This document shows, piece after piece, positions 50,283 to 58,753 of a stretch of 64,000 nt of DNA; position 1 is the first letter of the stretch, and each line of letters opens with the position of its first letter. The stretch lies in assembly GCF_001429545.1 (NCBI RefSeq), contig NZ_LMSP01000001.1, positions 953,754 to 1,017,753 of the forward strand. Reading direction: 5' to 3'. Under the pieces are notes generated by a model, which saw nothing but the letters and a program-made list of their open reading frames with translations, had not been told where the DNA came from and made no database searches. The position numbers and the translations under genes are program-made. The DNA is from Paenibacillus sp. Soil787. GTDB lineage: Bacteria > Bacillota > Bacilli > Paenibacillales > NBRC-103111.

Positions 50283-51359
50283 TTATTCGTTCCAATTCAG
50301 CTTCACTTCATTCCCAGTTCGTGAAGATTCGTAAATGGCATCGAGAATTAAATTGTTCGTATAGCCGGAGAGTGCCGATGTAATCGGTTGTTTGCCTTCG
50401 CGAATGCAATCTAGGAAATGGCGGCTGAGGCGCAGACGTTCACCTTCATCATCATCCGGTTTCTTCAGATCGGTCTCGATCGCTTTGTTAAACTTCTCCG
50501 TTAACAGCTTACCGTTAGCCCCGCGATAGCTCGCTCCGCCATCTGTTCCCATCAGGTGAACGAACGGCGTATTGTCCGTATCCATATGCACAGCCCAGCT
50601 TACTTCCAGCGTCAGCGTGCTGCCATCTTCCATGCGAATCAAAGCAGTTGCCAAATCTTCAACGTCGTACGTACCGTTCCAGTTCGGCGTACCCCATGTA
50701 CCGATTCCTTTGCGGCGAGGCCCGAATTCGGCATATGTAGCGCCCGATACCGAAACCGGCTTCGGATTCCCCATCAAGTAGAGGGCAAGATCCAGCATAT
50801 GAACGCCAATATCAATCAGCGGGCCTCCGCCTGACTCCTCCATTTTCGTAAACCAAGTGCCCCAACCGGGAATACCCTTGCGGCGGAACCAACCTGTTTT
50901 CGCTGTATAAATTTTACCGAGCTCACCAGCATCGACCTGCTCCTTGATCTGAAGCGGCACGGATTCCCAGCGCATTTGGTGACCAATCATAACGACTTTA
51001 TCCGATGCTTGACTAGCCTTGTAAATTTGTTTGGCCGCTTCCGCATTGATACCCATTGGCTTCTCAATCAGCACATGCTTGCCTGCTTCAATCGCTTGTA
51101 CGGCAAGCGAAGCATGGTGCATATTAGGCACGCCGATAATGACAGCATCTACATTTGCACTTTGTATAAGTTCTTCAGGGGTTGCTGGCACGTAAGCAAT
51201 ACCGTGTTCCTGTGCGCGCGCTTCCGCAAGTGGCAGATAGGTATCCGTAATCGCCGTAATTTCACATAAATTACCTAGCTTCGAAAATTCACGAATGTGA
51301 ACCCCGCCAATATTCCCCGCTCCAATAATACCTACTCTAATTTTGTTAACGCTTCCCAC
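50283..51359 (-). CDS. Gfo/Idh/MocA-family oxidoreductase, inositol-dehydrogenase-like
   Basis: A 358-residue NAD(P)-dependent dehydrogenase. IRVGIIGAGNIGGVHIREFS (Rossmann fold), HVLIEKPMGINAEAAK (EKP motif), a long catalytic stretch GGGPLIDIGVHMLDLALYLM (Asp and His) and WNGTYDVEDLATALIRMEDG. Its partners, a TIM-barrel isomerase downstream and an AraC regulator in the opposite direction, indicate catabolism of a sugar acid, inositol or aminosugar; the substrate is not deducible. Confidence 0.9.
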   Translation of the reverse strand: MGSVNKIRVGIIGAGNIGGVHIREFSKLGNLCEITAITDTYLPLAEARAQEHGIAYVPATPEELIQSANVDAVIIGVPNMHHASLAVQAIEAGKHVLIEKPMGINAEAAKQIYKASQASDKVVMIGHQMRWESVPLQIKEQVDAGELGKIYTAKTGWFRRKGIPGWGTWFTKMEESGGGPLIDIGVHMLDLALYLMGNPKPVSVSGATYAEFGPRRKGIGTWGTPNWNGTYDVEDLATALIRMEDGSTLTLEVSWAVHMDTDNTPFVHLMGTDGGASYRGANGKLLTEKFNKAIETDLKKPDDDEGERLRLSRHFLDCIREGKQPITSALSGYTNNLILDAIYESSRTGNEVKLNWNE

Positions 51360-51481
51360 TGTTCGTTCCTCCTCATATGCACATCCTGTTCGATCTCCTT
51401 TTATGGTAAAATAAGTGCAGCAAGAAGTCGTACCGTTATTTCGGAAAACGTCCCATTTTTTCGAAGGAGATCAGCCTCACT

Positions 51482-52378
51482 ATGACGTACTTTCCCGATT
51501 ATCTAAAAACGTATCCTAATATGGAATCGTCTTTCCCTTTCCACTTCAGCAGGAATACGCTTGACCGCGGCTTTCGGGCACATCGCCATGATTACTTAGA
51601 GTTCTCTTATGTCGTTCATGGCCGAGGAGCAGAAACCATAAACGATGTGAAACATATAATGACACCAGGCACCTTTACGTTCGTACTGCCCTATCAGGTG
51701 CATGAAATTTTCACAGATCCGGGAGAGCATCTAGTCCTGTTCAACTGCTCGTTCAGCATGGACCTGCTTATGGAGCCAGGGAACGATCAGGGCTTGTCTG
51801 GCCTGTTTAATGATACGAATACCTTGCCGGGCTATGTCCAGCTGAGTGGGCAAGATCAACAGCAAATGAGTGCTCTCATTGAAGATATGTACAAAGAGTA
51901 CAACGCGAACGAACGCTACAGGCAAACGCTGCTGAAAGCGAGATTGAAGGAAATCCTTGTTCGGTTCGATCGTTATCGTTGGAAACAAGCGGGGCAGGCT
52001 GAGGTTACGGCCATCACGCCACTCTCTGGGGCCAAAACGAGTCCTTCCGTGTGGCCCATCATTCACTACATCCACCGGAACTATCAAGAGGATCTGGCCT
52101 TATCTGACCTCGCGACACGGTTCACGATGAGTGTATCCCGCATTAGCGAGGTCATTAAACAAACGACCGGCCAAACGTTCGTTCATTTCCTGCATGATCT
52201 GCGCCTGCGCCATGCGTGCAGCCTGCTTGTATCCACCGACATGAGCGTGACGGAGATTGCCTTGGAAGTCGGGTACGGTTCTTATAAGACATTTTCCCGC
52301 ATTTTTCGGGAAAGCAAAGGCATCGTGCCGAAGGACTATCGCAAAGCCGAGTATGGTCGACGAGTGACGCAAGGATAA
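51482..52378 (+). CDS. AraC-family regulator with cupin sensor domain
   Basis: A 298-residue regulator with an N-terminal cupin arabinose-binding-like domain (RAHRHDYLEFSYVVHGRGAE, MTPGTFTFVLPYQVHEIF). The C-terminal HTH pair reads YQEDLALSDLATRFTMSVSR, CSLLVSTDMSVTEIALEVGY and YKTFSRIFRESKGIVPKDYR. It is divergent from the oxidoreductase/isomerase pair with a spacer of about 120 bases and probably regulates them in response to their substrate. Confidence 0.92.
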   Translation: MTYFPDYLKTYPNMESSFPFHFSRNTLDRGFRAHRHDYLEFSYVVHGRGAETINDVKHIMTPGTFTFVLPYQVHEIFTDPGEHLVLFNCSFSMDLLMEPGNDQGLSGLFNDTNTLPGYVQLSGQDQQQMSALIEDMYKEYNANERYRQTLLKARLKEILVRFDRYRWKQAGQAEVTAITPLSGAKTSPSVWPIIHYIHRNYQEDLALSDLATRFTMSVSRISEVIKQTTGQTFVHFLHDLRLRHACSLLVSTDMSVTEIALEVGYGSYKTFSRIFRESKGIVPKDYRKAEYGRRVTQG

Positions 52379-52394
52379 ACCGTCGACAAGCCCG

Positions 52395-52472
52395 CTGAGA
52401 AGCCGGAAACGGCCTTCTCAGTCCTGGGCCAAGACCTCACACGCCGTAGTCGGCAGCTGAGAGGTCTTTTTT
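52395..52472 (+). terminator. Hairpin plus terminator after the AraC gene
   Basis: A first stem CTGAGAAG-CCG-GAAA-CGG-C-CTTCTCAG occupies 52395-52421. The second, AAGACCTC (52431) pairing with GAGGTCTT, ends in TTTTTT (to 52472). Confidence 0.75.
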
Positions 52473-52574
52473 GTCGTACATTCAAGTGTTCATTACTCCG
52501 CCTTTTACTTAGCACATTATGAATCTACTTTGCATCTTATATAAAGAATCTAGTTTAGAAGCGAGGTGATCAGA

Positions 52575-52838
52575 ATGGCTCGTGCAAAAGCTGTTTTACA
52601 GCCGGATTTAATATTGATCAGTTGGACAAGAAACCCTCTTCGCCCAGGCTCAGCACGCAGGATTATTGCTGCTCGTGTTATTGGAAGTGCTCAACCCTGC
52701 AGATTTACGTTGGTTCCCAATGGATTACTTATCAATGCCTTAAACTGCTTATTAGACCATGACATTGGTTTTAAAATCGTGTTCCAGAAAAAAACGTCAA
52801 GTTTTAGTGGATATTTGGTGTTACAACGCAATCGATAA
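52575..52838 (+). CDS. Hypothetical protein, 87 aa
   Basis: A basic protein starting MARAKAVLQPDLILISWTR, continuing PLRPGSARRIIAARVIGSA, FTLVPNGLLINALNCLLD and FKIVFQKKTSSFSGYLVL. GAGGTGATCAGA lies upstream of the ATG. It has no cysteine pair or membrane helix and I recognise no family. It sits directly before repeated element copy B. Confidence 0.5.
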   Translation: MARAKAVLQPDLILISWTRNPLRPGSARRIIAARVIGSAQPCRFTLVPNGLLINALNCLLDHDIGFKIVFQKKTSSFSGYLVLQRNR

Positions 52839-52847
52839 TTGGCTACA

Positions 52848-52943
52848 AGGATAAACGACTACGTCTTCCTTCTAGGACGAACGCGTTTGTCAAGGTAGAC
52901 GCGAAGAAAAAATATAAAACTTATACTCTCTCTCTTATCTACT
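52848..52943 (+). repeat. Terminal direct repeat B-left
   Basis: Hairpin I is at 52850-52891 (GATAAACG with CGTTTGTC). Hairpin II is at 52895-52942 (GTAGAC with ATCTAC, one mismatch); its inner stem is weaker than in the other copies. Confidence 0.75.
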
Positions 52944-52944
52944 G

Positions 52945-52972
52945 AAAAAGCCTGCATAAGTGCAGGCTTTTT
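52945..52972. terminator. Bidirectional terminator inside element B
   Basis: AAAAAGCCTGCA pairs perfectly with TGCAGGCTTTTT across TAAG. The matching place in copy A (2655-2680) has lost part of the stem. Confidence 0.8.
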
Positions 52973-53086
52973 CAATCGAATGCGACGATTAGGGAAGAAT
53001 TCCTGCAAATATACAGTATTATTGCAGCATTTCTGCTTATACCTGAGAAGTAGCTGCGAAAAAGTGTATTTTTGCAGGCATTTTAT

Positions 53087-53362
53087 TTACCGAACTAAAT
53101 AAGGGGTAAAAAGGATGTATAAATGCAGCCATTCTGCAAAAGCTGATTTGCGCTTCGTTGAAGTTCGAGTCGCACGACGTTTTTGCCTGCTGCCCCTGTG
53201 ACAGCGGTAAACCAATCCTTCGTACAGAGCGACTAGCGTTCGAATGGCAGTTCGGTGATTGATGCCTAAATGAGTCACTACATCAATAGAACGCAACGGA
53301 CGAGCGAGTCTGTATAGGCGGACCCAGTCGGGACGAGACGAACGGTTTCCCCTCTCCGACAC
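53087..53362 (-). pseudogene. Small helix-turn-helix reading frame inside element copy B
   Basis: The frame carries DWVRLYRLARPLRSID followed by VVTHLGINHRTAIRTL and ALYEGLVYRCHRGSRQ, a winged-helix-like segment as in copy A but continuing for 91 residues. The frame is open upstream through residues that also match copy A (SFFNSPNDESRLGDKIK). No ribosome binding site is evident at the listed start. It is probably a decaying or very small DNA-binding gene. Confidence 0.4.
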
Positions 53363-53432
53363 GCTGCTCGAAGCAGTCTTTATCTTATCCCCTAATCGAC
53401 TTTCATCGTTAGGTGAATTGAAGAAGCTGACA

Positions 53433-53523
53433 AGGACAAACGACTTCGTCGTCCTTCTAGGACGACGCGTTCGTCAAGGTAGATGCGAAGCAACAGTATA
53501 AAACTTATACTCTCTTATCTACT
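53433..53523 (+). repeat. Terminal direct repeat B-right
   Basis: Hairpin I is at 53435-53475: GACAAACG with CGTTCGTC (one mismatch) around GTCGTCCT-TCT-AGGACGAC. Hairpin II is at 53479-53522 (GTAGAT with ATCTAC). Confidence 0.75.
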
Positions 53524-53532
53524 TAAATAGAC

Positions 53533-53567
53533 AGAAAGATCCACAACAATGGGTTGTGGATCTTTCT
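53533..53567. terminator. Strong terminator hairpin
   Basis: AGAAAGATCCACAAC pairs with its near-perfect complement GTTGTGGATCTTTCT across AATGG. It lies just downstream of the leftward 53576 gene. Confidence 0.75.
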
Positions 53568-53575
53568 CCTGTTCC

Positions 53576-53962
53576 TTATACTACCGATAGAAATATCTTT
53601 ATACTGCCATCTTGAGAGTAAAATTCAAAATCGGTTTCATACGCTCTATTAATATCACTTTTCCAGATATCCACCCATGCATGAAAGACGCCTTGCGGAT
53701 CCGTATTATCTACTTCTACAACATGGTAGTTTCCTGCTAGAATTAGGACACTGCTTTCATCAATAAATTTTTCTTCCGAACCAATGTGCAAATCATAATC
53801 ACCTGTAAAATCACTAGAATAATTATTATAAACAGCATAGATATCACCTTTTACATTTAAACGAAGAAACTCTTCCCATAGATCAAGGATTTGGTCTGTA
53901 TGTTGATTATTTGTTCTTATTTTCTTGCCATAAATAAATTTTTCAGTCACTGCTGCATACAT
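53576..53962 (-). CDS. GyrI-like / effector-binding domain protein (Cass2 type)
   Basis: A 128-residue stand-alone effector-binding domain starting MYAAVTEKFIYGKKIRTNNQ, with DQILDLWEEFLRLNV and a C-terminal HAWVDIWKSDINRAYETDFE. The W-xDIWxSDxNRAY-x-DFE pattern is typical of the integron cassette protein Cass2 and BacGyrI. The start has GGAGG eight bases upstream; the frame extends further but without a site. It follows a decayed WYL-type regulator, the usual partner in such pairs, so its ligand-sensing role may now be orphaned. Confidence 0.8.
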   Translation of the reverse strand: MYAAVTEKFIYGKKIRTNNQHTDQILDLWEEFLRLNVKGDIYAVYNNYSSDFTGDYDLHIGSEEKFIDESSVLILAGNYHVVEVDNTDPQGVFHAWVDIWKSDINRAYETDFEFYSQDGSIKIFLSVV

Positions 53963-54025
53963 GTATATTTCCTCCAATTCGTTTTCATATAGAAAATATA
54001 ACATTCATAATATGACAACAGTCTG

Positions 54026-54567
54026 TCAGCATTCGCAAATAAATTTAATTTCATTCTGATATTCATTTTTAAGCCATAGTGGAGATAATATCTTTATATG
54101 CCTGCCAAACATGAGTAGGAATGGCAATATATTTTTAGCGCTGTCATAATGAAAGATTACCTTTAAGCTCCCATCTTCAAGTACCGATATTTCATCATCC
54201 GTAAAAAAATCGTACAACTTACCAAGTTCACTTTTTGAAAACAGTAATACAATCTTCTCTACTTTAACGGACTTTGCGGTCAAGTCTTCCGTTGCCTCCG
54301 TATAAGCAGTTCGAGTATTGTCATATATGACTCCTATTCATAAAATTTAATTTTAATGGTTGAATGATTCGATTAGATATAATCGCTGTTTGGGAGACAT
54401 AGTGAATACAAATTTTATTCCCCTCATCAATGATCGAGAGTACTTTTTTTATCTTCACTTTGGTTTCCTCTTCAATCGTTTCTAAATTCACCCGCTAGTT
54501 CATCAGCTGAAATTAATTTTTTCTTTAATAAATAGATAAGTATGGAGAACATTCTCGCTGTTTTCAT
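54026..54567 (-). pseudogene. YafY-type WYL-domain regulator, decayed
   Basis: Three pieces in order on the minus strand rebuild a YafY-like regulator. From 54567, ARMFSILIYLLKKKLISADE then LAGEF ends at a TGA (N-terminal HTH, missing its recognition helix). Then VLSIIDEGNKICIHYVSQTA and RIIQPLKLNF is the start of the WYL domain, ending in TGA. Then 54283-54026 reads DGSLKVIFHYDSAKNILPFL with IKILSPLWLKNEYQNEI, the WCX extension. Internal deletions and at least two frame changes separate them. The neighbouring GyrI-like gene is intact. Confidence 0.75.
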
Positions 54568-54648
54568 GGGCACCATCCTTGTTTGATCAAATTACCACAT
54601 TGCCTAAATAATTCATACATTTTCTTATATAAGAAGGAGCTGCATGAC

Positions 54649-55398
54649 TTGGACTTACTGTTCAAAGAGACCAGCAACAACCACGAAATATCGGTATATG
54701 ACACGCCAGAACTTTATGGGGAAAAAGGAAACTTCCGAGTATTAGAGTTTTCCAATAAGGCTATACAAGGTGCGATGGATTTGAATCATCCCGAACGAAT
54801 CCTTTTTGAATATCCGCGTGCGATTATCCATTTAATGGATTTTAACACCCCATCTTTCGAGGATGTATTTGTCATTGGGCACGGAATCGGAACGATTGCA
54901 GGGCATTATTCGGAGAAACGATTTAAAGTAGCGGAGCTCGATGATAGGGTTGTGGAGTTAAGCAAGCGTTATTTTGGATACCGCAAGGAGAATGTAAATA
55001 TTGGTGATGGACGCCAAATTCTTGAGTGTGAAGACCCGCAGACGTACGATTATATTATTTTAGACGCCTTTACGGAGAAGGGTACTCCTCTGCATTTAAC
55101 GTCCAGGGAATTTTTCAGGATAACGAAGGAAAAACTCGATTCGCAGGGGTCTATCATCATGAATCTAATAGGCAAAGGTGAGAATGATCAGCTTCTAAAC
55201 GCTATTCATACGACGCTTAGCGAGGAATATGCTTATATCAAATCGTTTGCCCTGCCATCTGAGGGTGCCGCGGACGTCCTAAATATCCTTATTATGGGCA
55301 GAAATAAGCCTATCGGATTTCAAACGCGCCACATGGCGGGTTTCACTGAGATTGAGCTTGGACAAGGTTATGTTATTAGGGACAGCAGTCCAAAGTGA
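54649..55398 (+). CDS. Spermidine-synthase-like SAM-binding protein
   Basis: A 249-residue protein from TTG 54649, with AAGGAG nine bases upstream; the open frame begins at 54583. It has ISVYDTPELYGEKGNFRVLE, the glycine-rich VFVIGHGIGTIAGHYSEKRF, VAELDDRVVELSKRYFG and NIGDGRQIL. The DYIILDAFT segment corresponds to the aminopropyltransferase active-site D-x-x-D/E region. The fold is that of spermidine synthase, but the usual polyamine-binding residues are not all recognisable, so it may be a related methyltransferase or aminopropyltransferase of other function. Confidence 0.75.
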   Translation: MDLLFKETSNNHEISVYDTPELYGEKGNFRVLEFSNKAIQGAMDLNHPERILFEYPRAIIHLMDFNTPSFEDVFVIGHGIGTIAGHYSEKRFKVAELDDRVVELSKRYFGYRKENVNIGDGRQILECEDPQTYDYIILDAFTEKGTPLHLTSREFFRITKEKLDSQGSIIMNLIGKGENDQLLNAIHTTLSEEYAYIKSFALPSEGAADVLNILIMGRNKPIGFQTRHMAGFTEIELGQGYVIRDSSPK

Positions 55399-55632
55399 TA
55401 ACGGATAAGTGCTGGAATATGCGCTTAACCTGAAGCGCCCGAACAATTAAGCGTGAAAATGCGCTTACAGCGATAGCTCTGCGAGCCGAAGCACGGCCGC
55501 CGGGTCCGAGAAGCCGGGACATGCACTAGCTGCTCTAAATCGGGATGGTCTTTTTTGGTGTTGTTCGTTACCTATCATTTATAATAAAATAGGAATAAAG
55601 AAAGAATAGATCAAAAGAAAAGGTGTCAATTC
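55399..55632. other. Intergenic region before the ABC-F gene
   Basis: It contains GC-rich short dyads around 55480-55530 and an AT-rich stretch (ATAATAAAATAGG) near 55580 that may hold the ABC-F promoter. No gene or classical attenuator could be supported. Confidence 0.3.
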
Positions 55633-57189
55633 ATGAGCATATTAAACGTAGAACGATTAAGTCACGGCTTTGGAGACCGCGCCATCTTCAACGATGTATC
55701 CTTCCGCCTACTCAAGGGCGAGCACATCGGACTCATTGGCGCTAACGGTGAAGGAAAGTCCACCTTCATGAACATTATTACAGGTAAGCTCCAGCCGGAT
55801 GACGGCAAGGTCGAATGGTCCAAACGTATGCGCGTTGGTTACTTGGATCAACATGCCGTACTGAACAAGGGACTTTCGATCCGTGACATCTTAAAGGGAG
55901 CCTTTCAATATCTGTTCGACATGGAACAGGAAATGAACGATATGTACGCCAAGATGGGCGACGTAACGCCAGAAGAGCTTGAGCAAATGCTTGAAGATGT
56001 TGGAACGATTCAGGATACACTGACGAATCAAGATTTTTACATGATCGATGCCAAGATCGAAGAAACCGCTCGTGGACTTGGTCTTACGGATATTGGATTG
56101 GATAAGGACGTCAATGATTTAAGCGGTGGGCAGCGAACGAAAGTATTGCTTGCGAAGCTTTTGCTCGAAAAACCGGACATTCTGCTCCTCGACGAGCCGA
56201 CGAACTATCTCGATGAACAGCATATCGAATGGCTGAAACGCTACCTGCAAGAGTATGAGAATGCCTTCATTCTCATCTCACATGACATTCCGTTCCTTAA
56301 CAGCGTTATCAACCTGATTTATCATATGGAAAATCAAGCCTTAAACCGCTATGTTGGCGATTACGAGCATTTCCAGCAGGTTCACGAAATGAGAAAGTCC
56401 CAGCTTGAATCCGCATATAAGCGTCAACAGCAGGAAATTTCTGAACTGAAGGACTTCGTTGCCCGTAACAAAGCGAGTGTCGCGACACGCAATATGGCGA
56501 TGTCTCGGCAAAAGAAGCTGGACAAAATGGAAGTCATCGAGCTGGGCAGAGAAAAACCGAAGCCGCAGTTTAATTTCAAGGAAGGTAGAACGGCTGGTAA
56601 GCTGATTTTTGAGGCGACAGATCTCGTCATCGGTTACGAAGATCCCTTATCCAGACCGCTCAACCTTCGCATGGAGCGAGGTCAGAAGATCGCGCTTGTA
56701 GGGGCAAACGGAATCGGTAAAACAACCTTGCTGCGCAGTATTTTAGGTGAAATCAAGTCGCTGTCCGGATCTGTACAAAAAGGCGATAACCTCCAAATTG
56801 GTTACTTCCAACAGGAGATCAAGGATTCCAATAACAACACCTGTATTGAAGAAGTGTGGAATGAGTTCCCCTCGTTCTCACAATTCGAAGTACGCGCGGC
56901 GTTAGCCAAATGCGGTCTCACAACCAAGCATATCGAGAGTAAAGTAGTGGTACTCAGCGGTGGGGAGAAAGCAAAGGTTAGGCTTTGCAAGCTGATCAAC
57001 CGCGAAACGAACCTCCTCGTGCTCGATGAGCCGACGAACCACTTGGATGTCGATGCGAAAGATGAGCTGAAGCGTGCTCTCCAGGCGTACAAAGGCAGCA
57101 TCCTGCTGATTTCCCATGAACCGGACTTTTATCGGGATGTCGTAACTGAAACATGGAACTGTGAATCTTGGACGACGAAAGTGTTTTAA
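55633..57189 (+). CDS. ABC-F family ATPase (YkpA/EttA-like)
   Basis: A 518-residue cytoplasmic twin ATPase without membrane segments. First Walker A IGANGEGKST, signature LSGGQRTKVLLAKLLLEKPD and Walker B LLLDEPTNYLDEQ; second Walker A VGANGIGKTT, signature VVLSGGEKAKVRLCKLINRE and Walker B LLVLDEPTNHLDVD. The linker region (SQLESAYKRQQQEISELKDF) is short, like Bacillus YkpA/YbiT rather than the antibiotic-resistance group. These proteins act on ribosomes. Monocistronic with its own terminator. Confidence 0.93.
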   Translation: MSILNVERLSHGFGDRAIFNDVSFRLLKGEHIGLIGANGEGKSTFMNIITGKLQPDDGKVEWSKRMRVGYLDQHAVLNKGLSIRDILKGAFQYLFDMEQEMNDMYAKMGDVTPEELEQMLEDVGTIQDTLTNQDFYMIDAKIEETARGLGLTDIGLDKDVNDLSGGQRTKVLLAKLLLEKPDILLLDEPTNYLDEQHIEWLKRYLQEYENAFILISHDIPFLNSVINLIYHMENQALNRYVGDYEHFQQVHEMRKSQLESAYKRQQQEISELKDFVARNKASVATRNMAMSRQKKLDKMEVIELGREKPKPQFNFKEGRTAGKLIFEATDLVIGYEDPLSRPLNLRMERGQKIALVGANGIGKTTLLRSILGEIKSLSGSVQKGDNLQIGYFQQEIKDSNNNTCIEEVWNEFPSFSQFEVRAALAKCGLTTKHIESKVVVLSGGEKAKVRLCKLINRETNLLVLDEPTNHLDVDAKDELKRALQAYKGSILLISHEPDFYRDVVTETWNCESWTTKVF

Positions 57190-57202
57190 ACTGTAACTAA
57201 GG

Positions 57203-57239
57203 AGCTTATCTAATCGCTTGCGATTAGGTAAGCTTTTTA
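57203..57239 (+). terminator. Terminator after the ABC-F gene
   Basis: AGCTTA-T-CTAATCG pairs with CGATTAG-G-TAAGCT across CTTG, followed by TTTTTAT. Confidence 0.88.
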
Positions 57240-57560
57240 TATTCATGCATGAGTCGCATGATGATATTTCAAACTGGCATCTTCCCCCGCGTCATCATCA
57301 TATACATGCGTTTCATGGGAATGAGAATCGTTCGAATGAACCATCCCACTCGAACTCCCCAGCGCACATATATAGGAATACAATTACAACTGCACCATAT
57401 GATCTGTTTTCTCACTATTCCAAGCCAATAATGCAGCATTCTCACCACTCTTCCGTGACCGTTCTTCTCTTTGAATTTATTGTAAATGAGATCACCCGGA
57501 TAAAAATCAGTCCTTAGACGGAATTACTCCTTCTTCTCCACCAACGCGACAAAAACAAAA
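57240..57560. other. Intergenic region, no supported gene
   Basis: A histidine-rich plus-strand frame (57218-57517) starts inside the preceding terminator, has no ribosome binding site and matches no family. I regard it as non-coding, possibly a relic. Confidence 0.4.
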
Positions 57561-57604
57561 AAACATGCCATTTTCACTTGTGTTTTAGTGAATTGGCATG
57601 TTTT
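57561..57604. terminator. Terminator after the HTH-PBP regulator gene
   Basis: AAACATGCCA pairs with TGGCATGTTT, and inside it TCACT pairs with AGTGA. A and T runs lie on both sides, so it stops the leftward gene. Confidence 0.8.
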
Positions 57605-57626
57605 AAAAATACATCGTTTTGATCCA

Positions 57627-58586
57627 TTAAGTCTCGAATAAAATGCGTCCTGTCTGAGATAAGTCATAACCTTGGATAGGACGCAGTTCATTATGGAAGG
57701 ATTCGGATTGTAAGACTTGCTTAAGTCGATCAATCCATTCCAGGTTCTCCGGTTTCTTTAACATGACAAGGTCATATCGCTCTTGAATAAGTGGAATGAA
57801 CTCAACGCCGCCAACCATATAGGCTGCTTTTTCAATCCCGACTCCGAAATCCGCTTCACCTGTGGCGACCTTACCAGCCACGCCCATGTGATTCGATTCC
57901 TCCTGCTCATATCCGCTTAGCAACTGATATGGGATTCCATGAAGACGGAGCTGCTCATCGAGAAGAACACGTGCGCCGGAACCTTTTTCACGATTGACCA
58001 ATTGAAGTCCAGGCTTCTTGAGGTCAGCCCAGCCGTAGATCTGTTTAGGATTTCCTTGCTTAACGTAAAGGCCGGCCGATCGTGAAACGAGATTCATAAC
58101 CAGATAGGAAGAACCCGTCAGCAATTTTCGGATATAGGGAATGTTATATTCGCCTGTGTCACCATCCAGCAAGTGGGTGCTGACAATATCAGATTCACCC
58201 TTATACATCGAAATTAAACTATCCAGACTTCCCACGTAAGAACGAAGCGGTCTGTAATTGGCTACATGTCTCTCTATATGTTTGGCTAAAATGTCCAAAC
58301 TAACATCTTGTCCAGTTATAACAAGAGATTGTTTCGAAGATGAGCCAGCCTGAGCATGAACTCGCTGCTGTGCATGAGGTTCAGCCAGATCCTTTTTGGG
58401 AGTTGAGGCTATACCTCCTTTCGTGCGTGTTTTATATGCCTCGAGATCCGATGCATCTACTCGCATTTGCTTTCCGACACGGTAGGCAGGCAGATCCCCT
58501 TTTTTAATTAGATCATAGACGGTTAGCTTGGAGATTTTCAAAAGTTTAGATATCTCTTCCGTTGTATAGGAAACGTCAGCTGTCAT
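57627..58586 (-). CDS. HTH-PBP one-component regulator of molybdate transport
   Basis: A 319-residue protein. Residues 5-55 are an excisionase/MerR-like HTH (YTTEEISKLLKISKLTVYDL, AYRVGKQMRVDASDLEAY). Residues 95-310 are a cytoplasmic periplasmic-binding-like domain (PBP_like): LVITGQDVSLDILAKHIERH, GDTGEYNIPYIRKLL, RSAGLYVKQGNPKQIYGWAD, NREKGSGARVLLDEQLRLHG. The combination occurs beside modAB genes in Bacillales (as YvgK in B. subtilis) and is thought to sense molybdate or molybdopterin. It is divergent from modA here with a palindrome between them. Confidence 0.88.
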   Translation of the reverse strand: MTADVSYTTEEISKLLKISKLTVYDLIKKGDLPAYRVGKQMRVDASDLEAYKTRTKGGIASTPKKDLAEPHAQQRVHAQAGSSSKQSLVITGQDVSLDILAKHIERHVANYRPLRSYVGSLDSLISMYKGESDIVSTHLLDGDTGEYNIPYIRKLLTGSSYLVMNLVSRSAGLYVKQGNPKQIYGWADLKKPGLQLVNREKGSGARVLLDEQLRLHGIPYQLLSGYEQEESNHMGVAGKVATGEADFGVGIEKAAYMVGGVEFIPLIQERYDLVMLKKPENLEWIDRLKQVLQSESFHNELRPIQGYDLSQTGRILFET

Positions 58587-58707
58587 AGTAAACCTCCAAA
58601 AGCATGTTTTTCATTATCATCTATCATAAGCGGATAAATAGGGTAATTCAATCCCGTTGTTTACTAATTAAATATGGTTTTATATAATGATCAATAAATA
58701 TACTATT

Positions 58708-58725
58708 CTATTTATAATTAAATAG
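58708..58725. promoter_or_regulatory. Palindromic operator in the mod divergent promoter
   Basis: CTATTTA-TAAT-TAAATAG is a perfect 18-bp palindrome. The TATAAT within it would serve as the modA -10, so a bound regulator would block it. It lies between the divergent HTH-PBP gene and modA. Confidence 0.55.
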
Positions 58726-58753
58726 ATATAAATTTAACCCCGGAGGGGACAAA

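Larger units (their letters stand above)
52848..53523. repeat. Dispersed element copy B
   Basis: Second copy of the element at 2561-3235, in the same orientation and of nearly the same length (676 bp), with terminal repeats at 52848-52943 and 53433-53523. Compared with copy A the interior inverted repeat is perfect (a terminator) and the helix-turn-helix frame is longer. The copies have diverged enough to be an old pair. Confidence 0.8.

Noticed and set aside
57218-57517. Histidine-rich 99-aa frame after the ABC-F gene
   Set aside because: It starts in a terminator, has no ribosome binding site and an unnatural composition.
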